The notes beneath the pieces were generated by a model. The model saw only the letters and a list, made by a program, of their open reading frames with translations. It did not search any database and had not been told where the DNA came from. The position numbers and the translations under genes are program-made. DNA of 64,000 nucleotides from Anas platyrhynchos. Its lineage: Eukaryota; Chordata; Aves; Anseriformes; Anatidae. The stretch is from assembly GCF_047663525.1 (NCBI RefSeq), contig NC_092591.1, positions 29,731,001-29,795,000 of the forward strand, read 5' to 3'. Of the stretch, positions 1-10,000 are shown in pieces; positions within the stretch are counted from its first letter, which is position 1, and every line of letters starts with the position of its first letter.

Positions 1-245
1 ACACTTATCTGCTCCTAGCTTGAACAAGTTTCACTCAAAAACATTTCCTGTTTTGAGGATGAATTTTAAGAGTCCAATTTAATGCATCTGATACCCTTGT
101 GAGCCTGCTCTGTGATGAGCCATATGATTGTTGGCATTCAAGAAGTGCAATTGCTTCTGTCTTCCTTAAGTGAATATTTAATTGTTCTTCGTTTCAGTTT
201 AGGATGAATATTTGATTCCTGGAAATTTTTACTCTGTTATTTAAG

Positions 246-1786
246 GTTTTGGCCTGGTTACCTTTTCCTCTGTTTGGAGCTGGATAGAAGAATAGAAGCC
301 TTTACTAATATTGCTCATTTGGATGATTTGAGCCTATTGAATGAAGAAGATGGTTAGTGAATCTTAAGCTGTGTACACATTTCTGCAACATCAGAACTGC
401 CCTTAGTCTCTGCTGATTAAGTTTCTCAAAAGTGGAGTTAAGCTGTTTCTGTTGGTGGTGGGTTGTTTTCTTTTTTATTTTTGAAGTGTTTTGGTAGCAG
501 TACCACTTGCTTGGTGTACAGCAGCATATTTGAAAAACCTAAGTGGATGTTACGCTCTTGCATCTTCACATGGTGTTTCATGAAATCAGTAACTCTGGAA
601 AACATTTATCACCTCAGGAATGTAGGGTTGTTTATCAGGAGTAAAAGCTAGATTTGGAGGAAAAGCTAGCCTCCCTATGCGGCACAGAACTCCCCCACTA
701 CACATGTTTATACACACAAATTTGCAATGAGCAAAGTATTGTCCCGGTAGCCTTAAGATGAAACAATTCTATGTTTTTTGACTTGACAAAGCCTCCAATG
801 CTGAAGTATTGCGAAGTTTTGCACTGAATCTTGACACTGAGTCAGTCAAGGCAATACAGTTCTGTATGCAATTTGCTTGTTGATGACACTTGATTTTCTT
901 GCATTTCCAAAGAGAAAAACAGGATAGCTATCTTCCTTTTTAGGTATAGATCTGTTTAAAACAGTAGGCTTGTAATAAACCTTGTTTTACAAACAAGGTA
1001 ACAAATTTGTTTTTGCATCTAGGTTCAATTCCAGAGACTATAGAAGAATGGAAGTTTCTTCTGCATCTCGCACAAAATCACAGCGCTGTTTTCCACCACC
1101 ATGGCCCACAGAATGGAAATGCTGCCAGCGACGGTAGCCCCAGCTGGCCAAACTGCATTACTGTAGAAAACATAGCTCTCTTACTAGCAAAGGCCATTGG
1201 CCCAAATCGTGCCTTGCCTCTATTGCAAGAGTGTGGCATGATGCTAGAATTGTCTGAGAGATTTACTGGAGTGTGTGAGATACTGAGAATTGCTGAGAAA
1301 AGGCAAAGGTAAGATGATGCATCAACGGAAGATCTGTATATGCACACCATTCGTTTTAGATCTTCTTGGTGCTTTGAAGTTTCTTTTCAGTTAACAAAAA
1401 GATAAAATATTTCACACTTCTGCCTTGAATTTTAAACTCACTGAAAAATTTTCTTTTAAGAACTATGTATTGTGCAATGTAGCTACCTTAAAATGGGGGG
1501 GCAAAAAGGAAATGGAAAACTATACATTAGATATATGTGAAGGAGGTTTCATCTTGTAGAGAGTCTGATCCAACCCCTCCAGAGAAAGCATGCATGGTGA
1601 TGTCATGATATGTAATCGTGTTTTTGACAATTTTTGACAAAATGCTTTAAAAAGCAAAACAGTTGTTTCTATTGTTATTTTTTTTCAACAGTTTAACCTT
1701 TTCTTTTCCTTTGATTTTCTTGCAGAGCCCTGATTCAGTCTATGTTGGACAAGTGTGACCGGTTTTTGTGGTCTCAGCAAGCATAG
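246..1786 (+). CDS. HPS5: HPS5, last three coding exons (partial)
   Basis: These are the C-terminal 150 residues of HPS5, a subunit of the BLOC-2 complex that acts in traffic to melanosomes, platelet dense granules and other lysosome-related organelles. Exons are 246-352 (acceptor TTAAG, donor GTTAGT), 1023-1308 (acceptor CATCTAG, donor GTAAGA) and 1726-1786 (acceptor TTGCAG). The phases join cleanly: a split glycine between the first two and a split arginine between the last two. The middle exon reads [18 protein letters not shown] and contains [20 protein letters not shown]. The last exon reads [19 protein letters not shown] then TAG, which matches my memory of the HPS5 C-terminus. The rest of the gene lies to the left of the window, and bases 1-245 are intron. 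The identification is by recall of the family; the exon structure is read directly. Confidence 0.93.
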
Positions 1787-3820
1787 AAAAAAAGTGGGAA
1801 AACTCTGGGATCTGTAATGTGTATATTAAAGTGCCTCTTAAATTTTCAGGCTCTTAAAGAAATGAGCTTCTCCCTAAAAATTCGGTTGTACTGAGCCAAC
1901 ATCCGTCTGACAGGTATCTGACTGGGAGCTGTTCACAGTGCTTTCTTATTCATTAGAGATGAGTTTTACACTCCAGAACTTCAGTCAAAAGAATCCAGTA
2001 TTTATCTCAAAATTAAGCTTACAGATTTCCAAGATGAAAATGCCTTAATTTATTTTCTGAGTCTGCATGACTTAAGCGTTAAGGGTATGAGCCCCTAAGG
2101 ATCAAATCATGGTGTATAGATTTTTTTCTCATTGTTTGCAAACACGAGAAGCCATTCCTGGGAAAGATTTAAGCATGTAATTTTTCATTTTCCTGTAAAT
2201 AATATTTACTTTTTAAAGTAACTGTAGAAGTACTTGGTGTAGTATATATTTTTTCCTCTTAAATTATATACACTGTTCTTACCCATTCGCAATTAATTAT
2301 TTGAGACAAGTCTTAAAATACTGAGAAAATATTTCTCTGGAGTGGGTTAATGGAAACCTGATGAAAAGAACTTACTAAATAAACTCACTGTTAAACTATA
2401 AAAGTGACATTTCTAAATTGCCTATATCTGCTTTTGAAATATGAGTGTAGACTCTGGCTGTGATATTTGACAGACCTCAGGACAGAAATATTCCACAGTG
2501 GTTTTTGACCTTTTAGAAAGCAAGAGGACCACATATCTTATTCTAATATTTTCTTAAAAGCTGAATGTGTAGAGTTATTTCAGATCAATGCCATCGAGCA
2601 AGAAATCTTTAAATATCTGTTATAATATGAAGACTCGTAAAATCACTTGGGTTTAATTTCTTGTTTACAGAACTATGTTTTATATGAGTACTGTTTCTGC
2701 ACTTAATGCCTGTTTGAACAATTTCCTTTTTAGGCTACTAGTTTTGACCCTTTTCACTGTTAGATTCTCACAATTTCCTCACATTGTCTTATCAATAATC
2801 AATTTTTCCAAGTGTCATTTAAACAACAACAATAAAAAAAGCTATTGCATGCATTAGAACAAAACTTTATTCTTCTCAAAATCTGTAATTTGGACAACAA
2901 ATGCCTTGAAAGCATTTCTTTATACAGATATGAAAAAGAATCTTAGGCAGATTTGCAGGACTTACACTATTCCCAAATAGTGCTTTTATTTTCATCAGAA
3001 TAGGGCTATAGTAATACAGCTTTCCGACTTGGATGGATGCAGTCTGACTCTTTCATCTCAATTGCAGGAAAGACTTTATTGTGGAGAGTTGGTTACTACA
3101 CTAGAGGAAATGAAGCTACAGATAGAGAATTAGTAGCAGGTTTCCATCTCTTAATACTGTTGCTTGTGGAAAAGCCAATAAGTAAGTACTTCTAAAAAAG
3201 AAAACTTTGAACACTTTAGATTTTATATTTTGACATGGAAACAGCACAGATCCTTCTGTGAGAAGCACACCATGCCCTTATGTTACATTACAGTAAGACT
3301 GTTGGAGTAGGACCCAGGCACTTACAGTATGTGGTGAGGTTAAACAGGTCGGATGATGTCAGTGTCTGTTTATCTGCCAAATGAACACACTGCTACCTCA
3401 GTGACTGTTAGGCCTAACTGTTTCATGCAGTACATCAAAGCTTTAGCTGAGATACTAGTGTTGCCTTTCTTAGAGGAAGTTAGCTGGCTTTGTAAGACTG
3501 TAGCTGACTTATCTCTAGATCTAACTGTTCTACTTTATTTGTTCCGTGTACGTTGTATACATAGCAGCCTTTTTCACTTCGGGGAATATTTTGTACGCTC
3601 AATTGACTTCTGTTGAGTGGTGTGTTTGCTTTTTTTTTTTTGCAATAAATCATAACTTTCCACTCCAAAGTTTTTCTTGTTCTTAATTTTTTTGTTGTAG
3701 TAGTCATACTGCTAATGTAACAGGAAGTATTTGTTAAAATCTGTAATTTAAAGTGAGCTTGTGTTGATGACTTCAGTTAACTTGGTTGTCAATAAAGAGT
3801 AAGAGTTTATTTTTTGAAGA
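1787..3820 (+). other. HPS5: HPS5 3' UTR with alternative poly(A) signals
   Basis: This AT-rich stretch follows the HPS5 stop codon and has no coding sequence I recognise. AATAAA signals lie at 2378-2383, 2831-2836, 3644-3649 and 3791-3796. The one at 3644 is followed by a T- and GT-rich stretch near 3670-3700, the kind of downstream element expected for cleavage. Which signal is used cannot be told from sequence alone, so the right end is approximate. The stretch from about 3820 to 6160 is ordinary spacer in which I see no gene. Confidence 0.5.
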
Positions 3821-6159
3821 CAAGTCAGCAAAATTGTTGCTTCCTATTCTTAATGCATATGCTTTCATCATATATGGATAATGTGAAGGAACTGTGATAT
3901 GAGATGATCTCATGCTTAGAATTTAGTTGTACAGAGCAACGCTATTATCCTTAGGCTTCCTGAAGGATCCCCCTTACCAGCTCTTCATCACCCAGTTAAG
4001 CGTACACCACTGGTCAATTAAGCCAGCCTGCAGTGAAGCAGCTTTTTTCTCCTCCTCTTCCAAAAATAAAAACAAACAACCTCTGACTGGCTCAAAACAC
4101 TTATTTCACCATTAGAATTATCAAAACCTACCAGGAGCTGCATTTTATTTAAGGTAAACATCTATACATAAGATCTGTTTCTTGAAGAGGGGCCATGTTT
4201 GCAGTTACTAAGTCTCTAAGCCTGATGTCAATGCTCGTAATTACCGCATGGACCAGCACGGCAGAAGTCCTGAAGTGAATTCTTGCTTGAGTAAGCTAAG
4301 ACAAGGCCATCTTCCCAGAATATAGAAAAACAGCACGTATTATTGTTCCTGAGTGGGGAATTCACCTCATACCATTTCCCAATCAGAGGCTTATTGATTT
4401 AGGTTGCAAAATACCGAGATTGCAGAATGACTGCATTCATAGATACTTAAGATTAAAAAACAGTTTGAGGGGTAGAACTTTGAATAGTGTTTTATTTTAA
4501 TTGTATTGGTGTGTATAAAGTCAGAAGACAGTCTGAGTGGCTCTTACGTATGCTACATTTACCTGGTATATACATGCAGCCTGTGCTTCAGTGCTAGAAC
4601 AGAAGGGAATATTTTGCTCAAACACTGGTGCTTGTTCATTGGCAGCTTGCCTATGTCTCTGTGAAAAGGAGCAGTTGTTGGCTGCAACATTTTTCTGTGG
4701 GCCAAGGGCTGTGACTGGGAAGGCAGGCCAAGAAGAGACGGGAAAGCAGGGCTCAGGAGAGTTAGGAGGATACACTCCGTGATCTAAGGATATGCTCCAG
4801 TACTTGTCTTCTTGCAGTTATTCTCATGTTTGTGCTTTTTGCAGAAAAAGCTTAGTTTAGTGGGAATGTGAAACATCAGACTGAATTATAAAACTCAGAA
4901 GAGCCTTTTGTGCTCAAAAAATGTCTGAGCTCTTGTATGGAAAAGGTCCTTAGGTTAGGTCAGTTTTGCAGGTATTGTTCTGTTATAGGTCCCTGGACAC
5001 AGGGGCATATGTGAGAGTTCTAGTGAGCGAGCTCTACCTCAGTTTATAGGAATTATTTTCCAGTCATGACTTACTTTAAATCAAAATGAAAGAGGAGACA
5101 GACAGGGCTCTGCAGCCAGCAGAGAGATGTACTGAAGGGGCATGAGTCAGCAGTAGGATGTGAATAGAGTTGTGGAAAAACTTGGTACTCCAGTCCCTAC
5201 AGTAACTGTGGCGTTGCATTGGTAGACGTGAGGTTCATGGGTAGCAAGGGCAAAACACTTGCTCCCTGCTTTTTGTAAGGTTTCCCTTTCTCTTGGGTTA
5301 GGGTACAGGTTCTCTTTGTCCCAGATAATTGAATTTAGAGATACGGCATATAAGAAAATGTCTGTCCTTTTGCTCCAGGCCTATCTATGGAAAATATCTC
5401 TTGTTCTCCTTAAGTACATTTTTCTTTGGAGGAAGAAGACCAAGGAAGACAGCTGCTGGCACTATATTAACCCAGTTTGTTATCGTACCTCTTTTACCTC
5501 ATGCCCCTGCTGTTAAACTGCAACTGCTAATTACATATAAGTGACAGAGTTGTGAATGGGACAGCAACACCTACCTGTTTTGCAGAGAATTTGAAGAAAC
5601 TCTGTGATTCAGACTTGTTAAATTATTTATGAGACTGCACAATGGGAGATGTTTTGCTTGCTTAGTCCAGAGCCTTCTGCAGAAGAAACGTGTCAGTTGT
5701 TATTAAAAGGGAAGCAAGCACCAAGCACTTCTTGAGTAGATCCCTAACCAAGAGTAGGACAGTGAGTAAACAAACTATGAACCACATCGATAGGGCTTGA
5801 CAGTTGATACGGCAGTCTTAAAATCTAGCAGAGATGTGGCTATATGGGTTTGAACTTCCCCTTTGGTAGAACATTTACTACTGCATTAAAACCTCTCCTT
5901 CCTTTAGCCTCCTTGAGCCCTACAGAGCTGTTGTTGCAGCAGGATGGCTGAAAGTCCCTTGAGAGGAATCTGTGGGAGCAACCAACAGAAGGACAAACCA
6001 TCTAGGCCTTCCTCAGGGTGGCACAAGTATGTGCTATCTTAAAGCAAGGATGTACATGTTCACAGTTTACTCTTAACTCCATTGTGAAGCAAGACTTCCA
6101 TCAGCTCTGGGATCCAGCCCAGCACCTAGTAGTGCTGGCTATTCCTTGCAGTTCCACAC

Positions 6160-7140
6160 TGTTGGCTAGCTAAGCTCCTCGGTGCTGCCCTCTTGTTCCC
6201 CATCCTTAAAAAGACAGGGGAAGAAAATATGAAAAACATCTCATGGGCTGAAATAGGGACAGTAAGGCCACTCACCAGTTACTGTAGTGAGTAAAACAGA
6301 CTCAGCATAAGGGAGATTAATATAACTTATTGCCTGTTGGTAACAGACTCAAGCAGTGAGAACTTAAAAGCAAACTAAAAGCACCTTCCCATCATCTACC
6401 CTCTCCTATCTCCTTCCCCTTGAGTGGTGCGGAGGAACAGGGAATGGGGGCTGCAGTCTGTCCCTAATGCTTTTTCTCTGCTGCTCCTTCACTGTCAATC
6501 TCTGCCTCTGCTCCCCATGGGGTTCCTCCTATGGGATGCCATCCTTCCCGCACTCATCCTGCAAGGGCTTCCTACAGCCAGCAACTCTTTAAGAATTCCT
6601 CCAACATGGCTCTGTACCATGGGGTCCAGCCATCAGGAGCAAACTGCTCCAGCACAGGTGCCCTATGGGCAGCAGCTCCCCCCAGACCCCTGCTCCTGTG
6701 TGGGCTCCTCTCCACGGGCTGCAGCTCCGGCCCGGGGCCTGCTCCTGTGGTGAGGGCTCTCCTTGGGCCGCAGACTCCTCCAGGCCATGTCCACATGCTC
6801 CACCATGGGTCTTTCTGCAGGCAAACTTCTGCTCTAGTGCCTGAACCACTTCTTCCCCTCCTTCTTCACTGACCTTGGTGCCTGCAGGGCTGTTTCTGTT
6901 TTCTCACACATCTCTTCTATCTGCTATTGTGCAGCAGTTTTTTTCCACACCCTTTCCTAAATGCTGCCTCAGAGGCCCAACCAGCGTCGCTCTCTGGCTC
7001 AGCTCTGGACAGTGGCAGATCCCTTTTGGAGCTGACTAGAGCCAGTTCTGGTCTGTCCTGGGGCAGCTGTAGGGCTCTGCTCACAGAGGCCACCCCTCAG
7101 CCCCCTGGCTACCAAACCCTTGCCACACAAGCCCAATACA
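6160..7140 (-). mobile_element. Old solo LTR of an avian endogenous retrovirus
   Basis: On the minus strand this begins TGTATTGGG at 7140. It then runs through a GC-rich middle with many near-repeats of a 'GGGCTGCAGCTC'-like phrase (6430-6850) and ends in an A/T-rich part. It matches my memory of a common avian LTR that starts this way. The 3' end near 6160 is approximate because similarity fades there. It is about 1 kb long and clearly diverged, so it looks old; no internal retroviral genes flank it, so it is best called a solo LTR. It ends about 370 bp upstream of the SAA TATA box and faces away from that gene. Confidence 0.6.
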
Positions 7141-7453
7141 CTTGTGCACAGAAACAGACCCAATCTTGTGCTCCAAGGTAAATGCAGGTGATCAGGCAGC
7201 TTCCCCTACAAGCTCTGTCCTGCACAAGTCCCAAAAAAGCGTGACTGTTAAGTCAGCCATAATACTTCAAACACACAGAACACTTCAGTCCTTGAGGCAG
7301 TTTCTCAGTCTGCTTGGTGTGAGGAGCAAATATTTCCATGGACAGCACCAAAGAAGCACCATACACTCTAAAAAGTTGTGCAACAGGGTCCATGAACTTT
7401 AGCCAGGACAAGGGCAGGCTTACTGAAATTCTGTGTTGAAATGAATGGTGCTG

Positions 7454-7463
7454 GGGAATTCCC
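7454..7463 (+). promoter_or_regulatory. Perfect palindromic NF-kB site of the SAA promoter
   Basis: The bases GGGAATTCCC form a perfect palindrome matching the NF-kB consensus GGGRNNYYCC. It lies about 50 bp upstream of the TATA box of the serum amyloid A gene. Mammalian acute-phase SAA promoters are known to need a proximal NF-kB site working with C/EBP. Here the NF-kB site is clear, while C/EBP-like sequences nearby are only weak matches. Use in vivo is inferred from position and family knowledge. Confidence 0.7.
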
Positions 7464-7511
7464 ACCCCTGGGTATTCTGCCCAATTTCCTCTTTTGGGAG
7501 CCTGAACCGCT

Positions 7512-7519
7512 TATAAATA
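7512..7519 (+). promoter_or_regulatory. TATA box of the SAA gene
   Basis: TATAAATA stands about 60 bp before a good donor site (GTGAGT at 7580) that closes a short non-coding first exon. That is the layout of known SAA genes, with an untranslated exon 1 and the start codon in exon 2. Transcription probably starts near 7540. Confidence 0.75.
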
Positions 7520-7952
7520 CCCTCTCTGAGAGCACAGGAGACAAGCTTCATCTCCTCCTGGCTTTGCCTTTCTGGAGTGGTGAGTGATACTCTGAATTTA
7601 CAATTTGCATGCAGTTTTCTCTTTTTCTGGGGAAAGAACTAATGTTTTAGCATGTGGGACTTCTCTGTACTCATGAAAAGAGCTGCAGGGAATGCTAAAA
7701 CACAAGTGTCTCCTGTCCATCTGTCTTTGTTGAAGAGTCCTGTGTTGAGCTCGTGTTTGCACAGGAGGCATCAGTTCTTGTGGGGCAAGAAGTGGGCTCG
7801 TGGGCTGGCTGCTAGCACTGGGGTGGCTGCACAACTGCTCCTGCAGCTGCCTGGGCACGGGTATGAATGCTGTGTCAGAAATCTCTATTGAAAGCTCTAA
7901 AACTGTTAATCTCTCTTTTTCCCAGCTCCGTGTCACGCTTGGACAGGGAACC

Positions 7953-9503
7953 ATGAGGCTCTGTATCTGCTTCGTGTTGCTCGCTGTTATTGTGTGTGCA
8001 AGTGCTGACAACCCATTTACACGTGGTGGAAGATTTGTCTTGGATGCAGCTGGAGGTAAGCTGCTCTGTTGCCACAGGTCTTTCCCTCGGGACGCCTCCC
8101 CGAGCACGGGTTACATGCAGTCAGTGGGTTCAGCCCTCCAAGCAGGGAGGTCTGCAGCTCCCGATGAGGGACCCCTGCTGGTTGCTGCTGGGAAAAGGCC
8201 CCGGTCAGCCCCCCGGTCAGCACTTTCTGTTGGCAACTCCCGTGCAAAAGCCAATGTGGAGGAGCACCTCTGCATTTCTTTTCCTTGGGCCTTTCTAAGC
8301 ACAGCACAAAGGATGTGACAGGCCAGAGCTCAGGCTTGGGCGCATCCCTGCAGCCAAACAAGGCACAAGGACTGAAGGAATGGTCATTTGCTCATGGAGG
8401 GCTTTTTGTGGAGAAGCTGGGGGCACAAACCCTCTGCTGGTAAAGCCCCAAAGTGCACCCGGTGCTTTCTCTGGTGCACAGCATGGAACTGAAGTGCCAC
8501 TGCCTGCTTGCTGAGCTTTACCTGCCCCTACGGTGCCCCAGCCAAGCCATACAATACTTCCATGGCTCCATGAGGGTCTCCCCAAGGAGCCCCCTTTCTT
8601 CTGCTTTGTCAACCTCCCCTAGCTTAGCAGAAGAGGTTTTCCAAGGGAGCCTTGGGGACACATGCAGCTTTCTGGCCCAGCAGAAGCCTGTGAGCTTCTG
8701 GCTGAAGTGGTTCTTGGCTGTTGCAGGGACGAGATTTTAAAGTTAACATCACCTCTGTCTCTGTGCTTTCTTTAGGAGCATGGGACATGCTCAGAGCATA
8801 CCGGGACATGCGTGAGGCAAACCATATAGGTGCTGACAAATATTTCCATGCTCGTGGCAATTATGATGCTGCCCGAAGAGGACCTGGTGGTGCTTGGGCA
8901 GCCAGAGTGATCAGGTAAGGGAGCTTCTCTGGTTGTTAACAGCAAGTTCCTAGGGATCCGGGCATCCCAGTCAGAGTGAAGTCCTTCTTGACACACACAC
9001 AGCTTTTGGCCCAGAAGGAGAGGGGAGGGGAAGCAGTTGGTGCCTGAGCAGGCTGTCTGCAGATGGAAAGGTGCCTCCCTTCCCATATAGCAGGGAGCCT
9101 TTCTTCTCTTCCTGAGCAGGCAGATTTCTTATCTCTGCATTTTTGGTGGAAAAGCGCTATTTTTCCTTGCTGGCCCACTTCCTGACATAAGTTACAGGTT
9201 CCACTGCGGTGCTCAGATAAGGACTTAGCATGTGTCTGCACCTGGTGCTGAGCAGTCCCATGGAAAAGCTAGCGTTAGGCGAGTGAGGAACGAACACGAA
9301 GCGATGCCTGTGAGGGGGGTTTGTGCTGGCTGGTTCACGGGGCCCCTTTTGTTTCCTCCAGTGATGCTCGTGAAAACTGGCAAGGCGGCGTGAGCGGCAG
9401 AGGCGCTGAAGACACCCGCGCCGACCAAGAGGCAAACGCGTGGGGCCGCAACGGCGGGGACCCCAACCGCTACAGACCCCCGGGCCTTCCCAGCAAATAC
9501 TAA
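7953..9503 (+). CDS. SAA: Serum amyloid A (acute-phase apolipoprotein), complete
   Basis: This encodes a 127-residue secreted preprotein that associates with HDL and rises sharply in inflammation; SAA forms the fibrils of AA amyloid. A non-coding exon 1 (about 7540-7579) precedes coding exons 7953-8055 (exon starts 7926), 8776-8914 and 9362-9503, all with GT/AG boundaries and matching phases. A signal peptide of about 18 residues (hydrophobic, ending VCASA) precedes [11 protein letters not shown]. The family signature lies in exon 3 ([20 protein letters not shown], then [12 protein letters not shown]), and the C-terminus is RPPGLPSKY. The mature N-terminus lacks the hydrophobic RSFFSFLGEAF stretch of human SAA1. 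Exon 4 is much richer in GC and CpG than exons 2 and 3. Mammals have several SAA copies here; this window has one. A TATA box and NF-kB site support acute-phase control. Confidence 0.96.
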
Positions 9504-10000
9504 CGCGCGGTGTGCCCCTTCCCCCTCCCTCACACCTTCCTCCCCAATAAAGAAACCGCCAATATTTCCTGAGCCCTGCCTGGTTTACACTCCAGCGCCT
9601 TTTCTGAAGGGTTTGGGGCCGGGGGGGGGGCCTCGGGGGCGGCGGCGCGGGGAGCTCCGGGCCGCCGGGGGGCGCTGCGCGGCGGGGCCGGCCCGGCCGC
9701 CCTCCGCTGCCGCCTCGCTGCTCGCGGGGAGGCCGCCATGGACCGCAACCCCTCGCCGCCCTCCAGCGAGGCGGAGGAGGAGGAGGAGGGCGACGCGGTG
9801 GGCAGCACGGTGTACAGCAAGCACTGGCTCTTCAGCATCCTCACCCGCCTCATCGAGGTGCGCCGCGGGGCGGGCGGGAGGCTGCTGGCGGTGGTTTTTC
9901 CGCCACCGAAGCGACCGGGCGGCTGGGGGGGGTGCGCGGTGGCCTTTCCTCACCTACCGTCCCCCCTCTCCCGGTTTCTCTCAGGTCATTAGCCCCGAGA
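9380..10000. promoter_or_regulatory. SAAL1: CpG island and promoter region of SAAL1
   Basis: CpG density is high from SAA exon 4 through SAAL1 exon 1 and into its first intron. It includes a run of about ten G at 9621-9630 and a GGCGGCGCGGGG stretch just before the start codon. There is no obvious TATA box, as expected for a housekeeping-type CpG promoter. The SAAL1 transcription start must fall between about 9560 and 9737. Confidence 0.7.
9546..9551 (+). terminator. SAA poly(A) signal AATAAA
   Basis: AATAAA lies 43 bp after the SAA stop codon, so the 3' UTR is very short. The next gene, SAAL1, has its start codon only 187 bp further on, so SAA cleavage and SAAL1 initiation share the same small interval. 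Confidence 0.85.

Noticed and set aside
1550-1590. Phrase resembling CR1 tail (GATCCAACCCCTCC) in the last HPS5 intron
   Set aside because: Only about a dozen matching bases with no body upstream.
7598-8318. Open frames of about 170 codons on both strands around SAA exon 2
   Set aside because: They are shadows of SAA exon 2 and its introns and have no recognisable domain.
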